NCBI RefSeq assembly: GCF_018070575.1
Contig: NZ_JAGPXN010000002.1
Coordinates: 293,237 to 357,236, forward strand
From: Micromonospora sp. C31
Lineage (GTDB): Bacteria; Actinomycetota; Actinomycetes; Mycobacteriales; Micromonosporaceae
DNA length: 64,000 nucleotides
Direction: 5' to 3'
In this document: one piece after another, positions 34,468-42,028 of the stretch
Layout of the letters: the number at the start of each line of letters is the position of its first letter
Position numbering within the stretch: the stretch's first letter is position 1
Made by a program: the position numbers and the translations under genes
Notes under the pieces: generated by a model
The model's database searches: none
Told to the model about the DNA's origin: nothing
What the model saw: the letters and a program-made list of their open reading frames with translations, nothing else

Positions 34468-34989
34468 TCAGTAGTTGGGGCCGCTGTTGCCGGCGACGGC
34501 GATCAGCGCGATCCAGCCGCAGCAGGCCAGCAGGCCGAGCCCGGTGATGACGTAGCTCAGGATGAGGCCCCACGTGGCGAGCTGGTCGCCCTCCTCGCCC
34601 GTGCTGCGGATCTGCCGCTTGGCCAGGTGCCCGAGGACGATGCCCGCCGGGGAGAAGACGAACGCGAAGACCAGGGAGAGGATGGCCAGCACGTTGGTCC
34701 CGCCGGGCCGGGGGCCGGACGGCGGGCCGTACTGCCCGTAGGGCACCTGCGGGGTGTACGGGGGCTGGTGCCCCCACTGCTGCCCGTGCGGCGGCTCGCC
34801 GGGCTGCTCGTAGCTGGGCTGCCCGTACGCCGGCTGTTCGTACGCCTGCTGCCCGTACGCCGGCTGTTCGTGGCCGGGCTGCCGGTAGGACGGTGGCTCG
34901 TGGCTCGCCGGGTCGTGCCCCGGCGGGGGCTCCCAGGGCGACGACGGCCGGTCGGGATCCGGCGGCCCCGACGACGGTGGCTGGCTCAC
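34468..34989 (-). CDS. DUF4190 membrane protein, paralogue
   Basis: The 173-residue protein has a Pro/Gln/Tyr-rich tail with repeats such as YGQQAYEQPAYGQPSYEQP (about 44-62). A DUF4190 helix pair follows: NVLAILSLVFAFVFSPAGIV, then LGHLAKRQIRSTGEEGDQLA and ILSYVITGLGLLACCGWIAL. It shares order, spacing and the QIR-x-TGE loop with the protein at 32898-33431. Convergent with the SDR gene (9 bp between stops). Start GTG 34989. Confidence 0.85.
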   Translation of the reverse strand: MSQPPSSGPPDPDRPSSPWEPPPGHDPASHEPPSYRQPGHEQPAYGQQAYEQPAYGQPSYEQPGEPPHGQQWGHQPPYTPQVPYGQYGPPSGPRPGGTNVLAILSLVFAFVFSPAGIVLGHLAKRQIRSTGEEGDQLATWGLILSYVITGLGLLACCGWIALIAVAGNSGPNY

Positions 34990-35109
34990 GGTCTCCTCCT
35001 GCCGGTGGCGGATCGCGTCCCCTCTTGCCGGACGCTACCCGCAGCGGTGAACCTTTTCACAGCGGTTGTGTGCACTGGTCACCTTGGCCTCGACGGCCGG
35101 GCGGCCAAT

Positions 35110-35127
35110 ACTGACCAAGCGTTCAGT
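35110..35127. promoter_or_regulatory. TetR-type operator-like site before the acyl-CoA dehydrogenase gene
   Basis: ACTGACCAAGCGTTCAGT has ACTGA/TCAGT arms and matches its complement at 12 of 18 positions. It resembles sites of actinobacterial fatty-acid-type TetR repressors (ACT-N-ACC-GAGCG-...-AGT pattern, from memory). It ends 37 bp before the ATG. Confidence 0.5.
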
Positions 35128-35164
35128 TACCCATGAGTAAGGCGCCGACCACCCGGAGGCTGAG

Positions 35165-36361
35165 ATGGCCAGACTCGCCCAGACGCCCGGCCTGACCGAT
35201 GTGCAGCGGTCGATCCTGGAAACCGTCCGGGAGTTCGCCGACAAGGAGATCATCCCGCACGCGCAGCGGCTGGAGCACGCCGACGAGTACCCGAGCGACA
35301 TCCTCGACGGGATGCGCGAGATGGGCCTCTTCGGCCTCACCATCGACGAGGAGTACGGCGGGCTCGGCGAGTCCCTGCTCACCTACGCGCTGGTGGTCGA
35401 GGAGCTGTCGCGGGGCTGGATGTCGATCTCCGGCATCGTCAACACCCACTTCATCGTCGCGTACCTGATCTCCCAGCACGGCTCCGCCGAGCAGAAGGCC
35501 CGGCTGCTGCCGAGGATGGCGACCGGCGAGGTGCGCGGCGCCTTCTCGATGTCCGAGCCGGAGTGCGGCTCCGACGTCTCCGCGATCAAGTCCAGGGCCG
35601 TACGCGACGGCGACCACTACGTGATCGACGGCCAGAAGATGTGGCTCACCAACGGGGCGTACTCCTCCGTGGTGGCGACCCTGGTCAAGACCGACACCGG
35701 CGCCGACTCCGTCTACGGCAACATGAGCACCTTCCTGCTGGAGAAGGAGCCCGGCTTCGGCGAGACCGCCCCCGGCCTGACCATCCCCGGCAAGATCGAC
35801 AAGATGGGCTACAAGGGCGTCGAGACCACCGAGATGGTGCTCGACGGCGTGACCGTCCCCGACTCCGCCGTCCTCGGCGGCGCGGAGCAGGTCGGCCGCG
35901 GCTTCTACCAGATGATGGACGGCATCGAGGTCGGCCGGGTCAACGTGGCGGCCCGCGCCTGCGGCATCTCCATCCGTGCCTTCGAACTCGCCGTCGCGTA
36001 CGCCCAGCAGCGCCACACCTTCGGTCAGCCCCTCGCGAAGCACCAGGCCGTCGCGTTCAAGCTCGCCGAGATGGGCACCAAGATCGAGGCCGCCCACGCG
36101 CTCATGGTCAACGCCGCCCGGCTCAAGGACGCCGGCCAGCGCAACGACGTCGAGGCCGGCATGGCCAAGCTGCTCGCCTCGGAGTACTGCGCCGAGGTCG
36201 TCCAGGAGGCGTTCCGCATCCACGGCGGCTACGGCTACTCCAAGGAGTACGAGATCGAGCGGCTGATGCGCGAGGCCCCGTTCCTGCTCATCGGCGAGGG
36301 CACCTCGGAGATCCAGAAGACCATCATCTCCCGGGGCCTGCTCAAGCAGTACAAACTCTGA
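35165..36361 (+). CDS. Acyl-CoA dehydrogenase (methylsuccinyl-CoA dehydrogenase-like)
   Basis: The 398-residue flavoprotein has the family landmarks GLTIDEEYGGLGESLLTYAL, FSMSEPECGSDVSAI, GQKMWLTNGAYSS, YAQQRHTFGQPLAKHQAV, IHGGYGYSKEYEIERLMREA and the catalytic-glutamate region LLIGEGTSEIQK. Overall it resembles the acyl-CoA dehydrogenase of the Streptomyces ethylmalonyl-CoA cluster, which oxidises methylsuccinyl-CoA. This assignment is by resemblance and the presence of two pathway-like neighbours. GGAGG sits 5 nt before the ATG. A TetR-like site lies upstream and a hairpin repeat just downstream. Confidence 0.9.
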   Translation: MARLAQTPGLTDVQRSILETVREFADKEIIPHAQRLEHADEYPSDILDGMREMGLFGLTIDEEYGGLGESLLTYALVVEELSRGWMSISGIVNTHFIVAYLISQHGSAEQKARLLPRMATGEVRGAFSMSEPECGSDVSAIKSRAVRDGDHYVIDGQKMWLTNGAYSSVVATLVKTDTGADSVYGNMSTFLLEKEPGFGETAPGLTIPGKIDKMGYKGVETTEMVLDGVTVPDSAVLGGAEQVGRGFYQMMDGIEVGRVNVAARACGISIRAFELAVAYAQQRHTFGQPLAKHQAVAFKLAEMGTKIEAAHALMVNAARLKDAGQRNDVEAGMAKLLASEYCAEVVQEAFRIHGGYGYSKEYEIERLMREAPFLLIGEGTSEIQKTIISRGLLKQYKL

Positions 36362-36363
36362 CC

Positions 36364-36417
36364 GTAAGGAAGGGCACCTTATTAACGCCTCAGGTATAGG
36401 AGGGGGCCCTTCCTAAC
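36364..36417. repeat. Hairpin repeat element after the acyl-CoA dehydrogenase gene
   Basis: GTAAGGAAGGGC (36364-36375) pairs with GCCCTTCCTAAC (36406-36417) at 11 of 12 positions, around a 30-nt centre containing ATTAACGCCTCAGGTATAGG. I recall very similar sequence as an abundant intergenic repeat in Micromonospora and Salinispora genomes. It lies 3 bp after the stop and may also terminate transcription. Confidence 0.65.
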
Positions 36418-36914
36418 ACCTCGGGTCGTTGCTCCACGGCGGATCGGCGCTGGTGGTGGGTTCCGGTGCGGTGACCGGCCCCACCGCCAGCGCCCGCGGT
36501 CGCTCCCGGTACGCCTCGATCGCGGCCGCCAGGCGCTGCTCCGGCACCGCCACGTCCCGGCCGCCGACCACCGGCGCCGGCTTCAGCGACCGCCACACCC
36601 TCGGCCGCAGCCGCACCCCGGCCGGCCAGGGACCGCCGAGCGACCAGACCCGGCTCCACCCCGTCCAGGCCGGCGACCCTCTCCCGCCAGACCAGCCGGG
36701 CGTCCTGCCGTGGCCGCCACCGTCGCAGCAGCGCGGTCAGACCGACGAACAGATAGAAGACGCAGACGGTCCCGTCGACCTCGAACCGGGGAACCCGGGA
36801 CAGCACCGCGACCACCGTCACCGCCGCCGCTGCCGCCGCCGTCGCGGCGAGCAGCCGGCGGGACCAGAGTCCGTCGTCGCGCTTCGGCAGTCGGCCGGAC
36901 AGGCGGGGAGACAT
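36413..36914 (-). pseudogene. PH-domain-like small membrane protein gene with a frameshift
   Basis: The first part, from ATG 36914, reads MSPRLSGRLPKRDDGLWSRR. Two hydrophobic segments follow (LLAATAAAAAAVTVVAVLS; GTVCVFYLFVGLTALLRRW), then ARLVWRERVAGLDGVE. A plausible continuation, VWSLGGPWPAGVRLRPRVWR and LKPAPVVGGRDVAVPEQRLA followed by AIEAYRERP, lies in another frame and ends at 36413. The joined product looks like small actinobacterial proteins with two helices and a bacterial PH domain. The switch falls near 36630-36660. A sequencing error or two overlapping genes are alternatives. Confidence 0.5.
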
Positions 36915-36992
36915 GGCCGCAGGGTACGGATCTCGGACAACCGCCCCGGTGGCCGGCGCTCACCGCTGCGGCGTGCCCCTTCCCCGAGCCGC

Positions 36993-37400
36993 TCAGCCCA
37001 GCCGGGTCAGGCCGGCGGCGGCGCGTTCCACGATCAGGCAGCGGTCCTCGACGTAGTCGACGCCCGCCTCCGTGGCGATGCGCCGCGCCTCGGCCGAGAC
37101 GATGCCGAGCTGCAACCAGACCGCCGGAGCGCCGATGGCCACCGCCTCGCGTACCACGTCGAGCGCGTCCTGGGCGGGCCGGAACACGTCCACCAGGTCG
37201 ACCGGGTGCGGGATGTCGGTCAGGGACCGGTAGACCCGCTCACCGAAGAGTTCGTCGGCCGTCGGGTTGACCGGGATGATGCGCCAGCCGTACCGCTGCA
37301 TCTGCAACGGCACGCTGTGCGCGGCCTTGCGCGGGTCGCGGGACGCGCCCACGACGGCGATCACGGCGGAGTCGGCGAGGATCTGCTGAGCGGAGCGCAC
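36993..37400 (-). CDS. CoA-binding domain protein
   Basis: The 135-residue single-domain Rossmann protein has AVIAVVGASRDPRKAAHSVP, GWRIIPVNPTADELFGERVY, DLVDVFRPAQDALDVV and WLQLGIVSAEA. This is the CoA-binding (succinyl-CoA synthetase alpha-type) fold in the short YccU-like family. It lacks any ligase domain, so its role is probably CoA or nucleotide binding in regulation. Start GTG 37400 immediately precedes the fold. Monocistronic. Confidence 0.88.
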   Translation of the reverse strand: MRSAQQILADSAVIAVVGASRDPRKAAHSVPLQMQRYGWRIIPVNPTADELFGERVYRSLTDIPHPVDLVDVFRPAQDALDVVREAVAIGAPAVWLQLGIVSAEARRIATEAGVDYVEDRCLIVERAAAGLTRLG

Positions 37401-37480
37401 CCGCCGACTCTAACCCCGTCGCTCAGCCCCCGCCCGCGAGCGCGCGGCGCCCGATCGGGGATCGCCTGCCTGCTGGCCGG

Positions 37481-38530
37481 CTACAGGAGGGTGAGCTGCT
37501 CGGCGGGCGGCGGCGCGGGCGGCGGGTCGGGTGGGCGGCGGTCGTCGCCGCGCTCGCCCCCGTGCAGCCCGTGCCGGCGGGCCGCGATGCGTACCCGGGC
37601 CGTCAGCTCCCGCTGGTAGGGCTGCGGGGCGTACGCGCCGGAGCGGTAGAGCTCGCGGTAGCGGGGGACCAGGTGCGGGAACTCGCGGCCGAGCCAGCGC
37701 GCGTACCACTCCCGGGCGCCCGGGCGCAGGTGCAGCGCCAACGGCGTCACGCTGCTCGCCCCGGCGGCGGCGATGGCCGCCACGGTCGCGTCGATCGAGG
37801 CGTCGTCGTCGCTGAGCCCGGGCAGGATCGGCGCCATCAGCACGCCGACGTCGAAGCCGGCGTCGGCCAGGGCCCGTACGGCGTCCAGCCGCCGCCTCGG
37901 GCTGGGGGTGCCCGGCTCCACCGTGCGCCAGAGGTGCTCGTCGACGAAGCCCACCGAGTACGCCACGCCGACCCGGGTGACCTCGGCGGCCTGGCGCAGC
38001 AGCGGCAGGTCACGCAGGATCAGCGTGCCCTTGGTGAGGATCGAGAACGGATTGGCGAAGTCGCGCAGCGCCGCGATGATCTGCGGCATGAGCTGGTAGC
38101 GCCCCTCGGCCCGCTGGTAGCAGTCGACGTTGGTGCCCATCGCGACGGGCGCGCCCCGCCAGCGCGGCGCGGCCAGCTCCCGCCGGGCCAGCTCACCCGC
38201 GTTTACCTTGACGATCACCTTCCGGTCGAAGTCCGCCCCGGCGTCGAGGTCGAGGTAGGTGTGCGTGTTCCGCGCATAGCAGTAGACGCACGCATGTGAG
38301 CAGCCCCGGTAGGGGTTGATCGTCCACTGGAACGGGACCCGGGACGCGCCGGGCACCTTGTTGATGATCGACTTCGCCTGCACCTCGTAGAACGTCATGC
38401 CGGCGAAGCCCGGCGTGTCGAAGGTGCGGGCGACGGCGCCGGGCAGCGCCAGCGGCAGGGGTGGTGTCGCCGGCGCTGCCCGACCCGGGACCCCCTCGTC
38501 CGGGGGAGCGGCGAGGTTGTCCCAGCGCAT
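37481..38530 (-). CDS. Rv2578c-family radical SAM protein
   Basis: The 349-residue protein has the radical SAM cluster motif CSHACVYC (CxxxCxxC) in the context INPYRGCSHACVYCYARNTH. SAM-domain elements follow (VAMGTNVDCYQRAEGRYQLM; ILTKGTLILRDLPLL), and the C-terminus is Pro-rich. The opening MRWDNL and internal FAGMTFYEVQAKSIINKVPG are typical of this group, related to SPL-like (spore photoproduct lyase) proteins, with no confirmed substrate. Three starts are possible (38539, 38536, 38530). The last matches the usual N-terminus. Confidence 0.88.
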   Translation of the reverse strand: MRWDNLAAPPDEGVPGRAAPATPPLPLALPGAVARTFDTPGFAGMTFYEVQAKSIINKVPGASRVPFQWTINPYRGCSHACVYCYARNTHTYLDLDAGADFDRKVIVKVNAGELARRELAAPRWRGAPVAMGTNVDCYQRAEGRYQLMPQIIAALRDFANPFSILTKGTLILRDLPLLRQAAEVTRVGVAYSVGFVDEHLWRTVEPGTPSPRRRLDAVRALADAGFDVGVLMAPILPGLSDDDASIDATVAAIAAAGASSVTPLALHLRPGAREWYARWLGREFPHLVPRYRELYRSGAYAPQPYQRELTARVRIAARRHGLHGGERGDDRRPPDPPPAPPPAEQLTLL

Positions 38531-38632
38531 GGCCATCATTCGAACACGCGTACGATCGCGGCGCAAGCGACCCGCCGTGTTCCCGCCCCCCCTCGCCGCA
38601 CCGGGCGCGGTCGACGGGTGGAGGATGGAGGC

Positions 38633-39052
38633 ATGGAGAGGTCGACGTTCGTCTACGACGGGGACTGCGCGTTCTGCACCCGGTGCGCCGAGTTCATCGA
38701 CCGGCGCATCCCGACCGGCGTCCGGGTGGTGCCGTGGCAGTTCGCCGACCTCGACGCGCTGGGCCTGAGCGAGGCCGAGTGCGAGGAGGCGGTGCAGTGG
38801 GTGGGTGCGGACGGCTCCCGCGCGGCGGGCCCGGACGCGATCGCGCGGCTGCTCGGTGACAGCGGTCCGCTCTGGCGGGTCGCGGGCGCCGGCCTCCGGT
38901 TCCCCCCGGTACGCGCCGCCGCGTGGCCCGCGTACCGCTGGGTGGCCCGCAACCGGCACCGGCTGCCCGGCGGCACGGCCGCGTGCGCGCTGCCCCAGGA
39001 GGCGCGGGAGCGCCTCTACGGGCCGTCCGGCCGTCCGGCCGCGGACGCCTGA
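38633..39052 (+). CDS. DCC-family (DUF393) thiol-disulfide protein
   Basis: The 139-residue protein has the DCC signature at the start: FVYDGDCAFCTRCAEFID, with the CxxC at about residues 12-15. RVVPWQFADLDALGL and WPAYRWVARNRHRLPGGTAA come later. DCC proteins have a thioredoxin-like fold and often pair with HTTM/VKGC-like membrane proteins. Such a gene overlaps this one by 37 bp on the opposite strand. ATG 38633 has GGAGG at -8. Redox or disulfide chemistry is inferred from the CxxC. Confidence 0.88.
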   Translation: MERSTFVYDGDCAFCTRCAEFIDRRIPTGVRVVPWQFADLDALGLSEAECEEAVQWVGADGSRAAGPDAIARLLGDSGPLWRVAGAGLRFPPVRAAAWPAYRWVARNRHRLPGGTAACALPQEARERLYGPSGRPAADA

Positions 39053-39924
39053 CCCGCCAGTGCCGGTCCGGCGCCGGCGGGCGGTGCGGCGTCCCGCCCC
39101 CGGCGGGTGAGCAGCCGGCGTGCCCAGAGCACCGGCCGGACCCGCTCCAGCGGCAGGAAGGCGGTCATCGCGGCGAGGTGCGGGGCGAACGAGATCGTGA
39201 TGGCCGCCATCGTGACCAGGTGGAACGAGTAGAAGAAGCCCACCATGGCCAGGCGCCAGCGCTCCCTGAGCAGGAAGACCACCGGGCTGAGCAGCTCGAA
39301 CGCGACGATGCCGAACTGGGCGACGATCAGCAGGTACGGCACCGCGGCGATCAGGTCGGCCAACTCGGTGCCGCGCCGGATGATGGCCCTGGCCAGCACC
39401 GAGCCGGTGAGCCAGTCCAGCCCGCCGAAGCGCAGCTTGGCCCAGGCGGCCAGGAAGTACGTGCAGATGACGGCGATCTGGGTGACCCGCAGGGCCCAGC
39501 CGCCCGCCTCGGTGCGGGTGGCGTCGCCGTGCCGGGCCCGCCCCGCGGTGGGCAGCACGGCCAGCGCGACGAGCAGGCCGAAGCGGTCGTGGTCGACCTT
39601 GCCGTAGCTCATCGCGACGATCATCCACTCGAAGTAGAGCGCGAAGACCGTCCAGCCGAGCAGCCGGGGTGCCCGGCCGGTCGCGGCGAGCAGGGCGAGC
39701 AGCAGCAGGGCCCAGAAGAGCGCGCTGACCAGCGTCTGGGTCGGCGTGGGCAGCGGCAGCAGGCGGCCGACCAGCAGCGGCTGGTAGAGCTCGCCGGGCA
39801 CCGCCACGCGGGTGCGTACCCAGGGGGTGAAGACGACCAGGTCGGCGGCGACGAAGAGGTAGATCAGCGTGCGGAAGGCGGCCACCCGGCCGCGGGGTAC
39901 CGCCTCGGTCAACCAGCGGCTCAT
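39016..39924 (-). CDS. HTTM (horizontally transferred transmembrane)-domain protein
   Basis: The 302-residue protein has about seven to eight helices (VAAFRTLIYLFVAADLVVFT; LVSALFWALLLLALLAATG; RVTQIAVICTYFLAAWAKLR). It carries the HTTM pattern KLRFGGLDWLTG and FFYSFHLVTMAAITISFAPH. The HTTM fold is related to vitamin K-dependent gamma-carboxylase membrane domains. It forms a set with the 146-residue protein upstream (4-bp ATGA overlap) and the DCC protein downstream (convergent overlap), suggesting a membrane redox or carboxylase-like unit. Function not established. Confidence 0.85.
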   Translation of the reverse strand: MSRWLTEAVPRGRVAAFRTLIYLFVAADLVVFTPWVRTRVAVPGELYQPLLVGRLLPLPTPTQTLVSALFWALLLLALLAATGRAPRLLGWTVFALYFEWMIVAMSYGKVDHDRFGLLVALAVLPTAGRARHGDATRTEAGGWALRVTQIAVICTYFLAAWAKLRFGGLDWLTGSVLARAIIRRGTELADLIAAVPYLLIVAQFGIVAFELLSPVVFLLRERWRLAMVGFFYSFHLVTMAAITISFAPHLAAMTAFLPLERVRPVLWARRLLTRRGRDAAPPAGAGPALAGQASAAGRPDGP

Positions 39925-40361
39925 CGGTCCGCCCGCCAGGCGACCACGGTCTCGTCGGTCCAGCGGCCGGTGGGCCGCCCGTCGCGGATGCCGTGCCAGC
40001 GCACGACGATGCGGACCTCGACCAGCTCGGTCGCGTCCGGGTGGCGTTCGGCGTACGCGTCGGCGACCTCGGCGAGCAGCGCGGGGTCGGCGGCGTAGCG
40101 GCTCTGCTGGCCCTCGATCTCGGCCCGCCGGATGCCCGTGGCGCGCTCGCCCAGGTCGACGACCGCTCCGCTGCTGTCGACGCCCTCGACGCGGGTGTCC
40201 GGGGCGGGGGAGTTCGGCGGGTTGGACGTGGAGTACATCCGGAACGGGCCGAACGGGAAGTGGTCGTCGGCGCCCCAGGCGGTGCCGGCCAGCAGGACGG
40301 CCAGACCGAGGGCGGTGGCGGCGAGCCGGGCGGCGCGACCGCGGGTGGTCAAGGTATCCAT
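39921..40361 (-). CDS. Single-helix membrane-anchored protein coupled to HTTM protein
   Basis: The 146-residue product from ATG 40361 has an N-terminal helix or signal anchor (LAATALGLAVLLAGTAWG). An extracytoplasmic part follows with DDHFPFGPFRMYSTSNPPNS and VRIVVRWHGIRDGRPTGRWT. It overlaps the HTTM start by 4 bp, so translation is coupled. I recall the pair being conserved in actinobacteria, but no function is known. Earlier in-frame starts (to 40418) give a less natural N-terminus. Confidence 0.8.
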   Translation of the reverse strand: MDTLTTRGRAARLAATALGLAVLLAGTAWGADDHFPFGPFRMYSTSNPPNSPAPDTRVEGVDSSGAVVDLGERATGIRRAEIEGQQSRYAADPALLAEVADAYAERHPDATELVEVRIVVRWHGIRDGRPTGRWTDETVVAWRADR

Positions 40362-40471
40362 CGGGTCGTGACGATACGGGATGTACCGCCCGCCCCGGCT
40401 CCCTCCGACGGCCACCAACCGCTGGCCAGGGGGCCAGAGCGGCCCTCTGCCCGGTGCCCGTCGGCCGGACG

Positions 40472-40505
40472 ACGACGGCCGGGCCCGTCGGGACCCGGCC
40501 GTCGT
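40472..40505. terminator. Hairpin terminator after thioredoxin gene
   Basis: Perfect 12-bp arms (ACGACGGCCGGG / CCCGGCCGTCGT) enclose a 10-nt loop, 14 bp beyond the thioredoxin stop on the minus strand. Confidence 0.8.
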
Positions 40506-40518
40506 GCGGCGCTGCGGC

Positions 40519-40881
40519 TCAGTGGCTGTGCCCGGCCAGCTTCTGGCGGACGTCGTCCATGTCGAGGGCCTGGACCTGCTCGATCAGGTTCTCCAGGGCG
40601 GACTCGGGCAGGGCGCCCGGCTGGGCGAAGACGATGACGCCGTCGCGGATCGCCATGATGGTCGGGATCGACCGGACGTCGAACTTGGCGGCAAGCTCCT
40701 GCTGCGCCTCGGTGTCGACCTTGCCGAACACGATCTCGGAGTGCTTGTCGGAGGAGCGCTCGTAGACCGGGGCGAACCGCTTGCACGGGCCGCACCAGTC
40801 GGCCCAGAAGTCGACCAGCACGATGCCGTCGCTGCCGGTCACCTCGTCGAAGTTTGCCGTGGTCAGCTCTACGGTTGCCAT
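40519..40881 (-). CDS. trxA: Thioredoxin
   Basis: The 120-residue protein has the active site VLVDFWADWCGPCKRFAPVY (WCGPC, Cys31 and Cys34) and the cis-Pro region RSIPTIMAIRDG. It serves general disulfide reduction in the cytoplasm. The C-terminus carries a 15-residue extension (VQALDMDDVRQKLAGHSH) beyond the core fold. GGAGA lies before ATG 40881. The long intergenic region upstream holds its promoter and a pair of overlapping palindromes. It is a stand-alone gene, not next to trxB. Confidence 0.93.
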   Translation of the reverse strand: MATVELTTANFDEVTGSDGIVLVDFWADWCGPCKRFAPVYERSSDKHSEIVFGKVDTEAQQELAAKFDVRSIPTIMAIRDGVIVFAQPGALPESALENLIEQVQALDMDDVRQKLAGHSH

Positions 40882-41429
40882 GAAAGTCTCCGATCGGCGC
40901 GGAATAGCTACGTCTGGTGGAACCAGGGCGTACCACGTGGAATTCCCGACCCGCTTCCGCCGAAACGTGCTCGTCGCGGCGCTGCGCGGGGCGCGCTCCC
41001 ATCGATGATGGTTGTTTCCGTCCAGGGTTGCGTTACGCAAGTGCGCGGCGCATTTGCGTGACCGGACGTGATGGGAGCGTTTCCAGGGAGATCGACACGA
41101 TTGACCGGAACGAATGAGCAATCGGGCGGTTGACAAGCGGCTATCCGGCGTGCGGCGCCCGCCGAGGCCCGGTCGGTTGCACACGCACAGTAATGTTACG
41201 AAAAGGTAAATGTGACCTCCGTCTCTGTTCGGTGTGCCCTCTCGTACGGCAGAATCCTCCGCATCAGAGCGTGGGCGGCGGGTGCCGGGGAGGGCCCCGC
41301 CGCTCATTGCGTCTCCCCCCGGCTGTGGCGGTGTGACATTTCCGCACGCCACGCGCCCCGCGCATCGCCTTAACACTCCATAAGGCATGCTGTGCCGAAC
41401 TCCATCGCCGCCCGTCGAAGGGGACAAGG
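40882..41429. other. Long divergent intergenic region between thioredoxin and MaoC genes
   Basis: This 548-bp stretch has no convincing gene. It is unusually rich in A/T for the window around 41080-41230 (for example TAATGTTACGAAAAGGTAAA). It contains TTGACA at about 41131 and overlapping palindromes at 41028-41058. It must hold two divergent promoters. A small RNA cannot be excluded. Confidence 0.5.
41028..41058. promoter_or_regulatory. Two overlapping palindromes upstream of thioredoxin
   Basis: TTGCGTTACGCAA (41028-41040) is a perfect palindrome. It overlaps CGCAAGTGCGC-G-GCGCATTTGCG (41036-41058), whose 11-bp arms match at 10 positions. They lie 147-177 bp upstream of the thioredoxin start. 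Such adjoining sites suggest cooperative binding by a regulator; identity unknown. Confidence 0.5.
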
Positions 41430-41945
41430 ATGCAGTTCGGCCGCTACTACGAGGAGTTCGAGGTCGGCGCGGTCTACCGGCACTGGCCCGGCAAGACGGT
41501 CACCGAGTACGACGACCACCTCTTCTGCCTGCTCACCATGAACCACCACCCGCTGCACATGGACGCGCACTACGCTCAGACGGCGAGCCAGTTCAAGCGC
41601 AACGTGGTGGTCGGCAACTACATCTACTCGCTGCTGCTGGGCATGTCGGTGCCCGACGTCAGCGGCAAGGCCATCGCGAACCTCGAGGTCGAGTCCCTGC
41701 GGCACGTCGCGCCCACCTTCCACGGCGACACGATCTACGGCGAGACCACCGTGCTGGACAAGCGCGAGTCCTCCTCCAAGCCCGACCGGGGCGTGGTGTC
41801 CGTGGAGACCCGGGGCTACAACCAGGACGGCACCATGGTCTGCGTCTTCCGCCGCCGGGTGATGGTCCCCAAGAAGGAGTACGCCGCGACGGCGGTGCCC
41901 GAGGGCGTCGACCCGGAACGGCCCAGCTTCCCCGAACCGCGCTGA
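41430..41945 (+). CDS. MaoC-family dehydratase (mesaconyl-CoA hydratase-like)
   Basis: The 171-residue hot-dog-fold protein begins MQFGRYYEEFEVGAVYRHWP and contains GKTVTEYDDHLFCLLTMNHH with the hydratase Asp/His, NYIYSLLLGMSVPD, and EVESLRHVAPTFHGDTIYGE. It closely resembles, from memory, the MaoC protein of the Streptomyces ethylmalonyl-CoA cluster, which hydrates mesaconyl-CoA to methylmalyl-CoA. That reaction falls between the acyl-CoA dehydrogenase (35165) and CoA-ester lyase (31883) reactions. It stands alone and is followed by a strong terminator. ATG 41430 has GGGGACAAGG before it. Confidence 0.88.
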   Translation: MQFGRYYEEFEVGAVYRHWPGKTVTEYDDHLFCLLTMNHHPLHMDAHYAQTASQFKRNVVVGNYIYSLLLGMSVPDVSGKAIANLEVESLRHVAPTFHGDTIYGETTVLDKRESSSKPDRGVVSVETRGYNQDGTMVCVFRRRVMVPKKEYAATAVPEGVDPERPSFPEPR

Positions 41946-41950
41946 CCGAC

Positions 41951-41993
41951 GGGCCCCTTCTCATCCGGATTCCGGGTGGTAGGGGCCCTTTTT
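41951..41993 (+). terminator. Intrinsic terminator after MaoC gene
   Basis: GGGCCCCT pairs perfectly with AGGGGCCC around a 22-nt loop that can itself fold. A TTTTT run follows (41989-41993). One of the few T-tract terminators in the window. Confidence 0.9.
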
Positions 41994-42028
41994 CCGATCC
42001 GGGGCTTATGCTGGCGCCGGAGGTCCCC

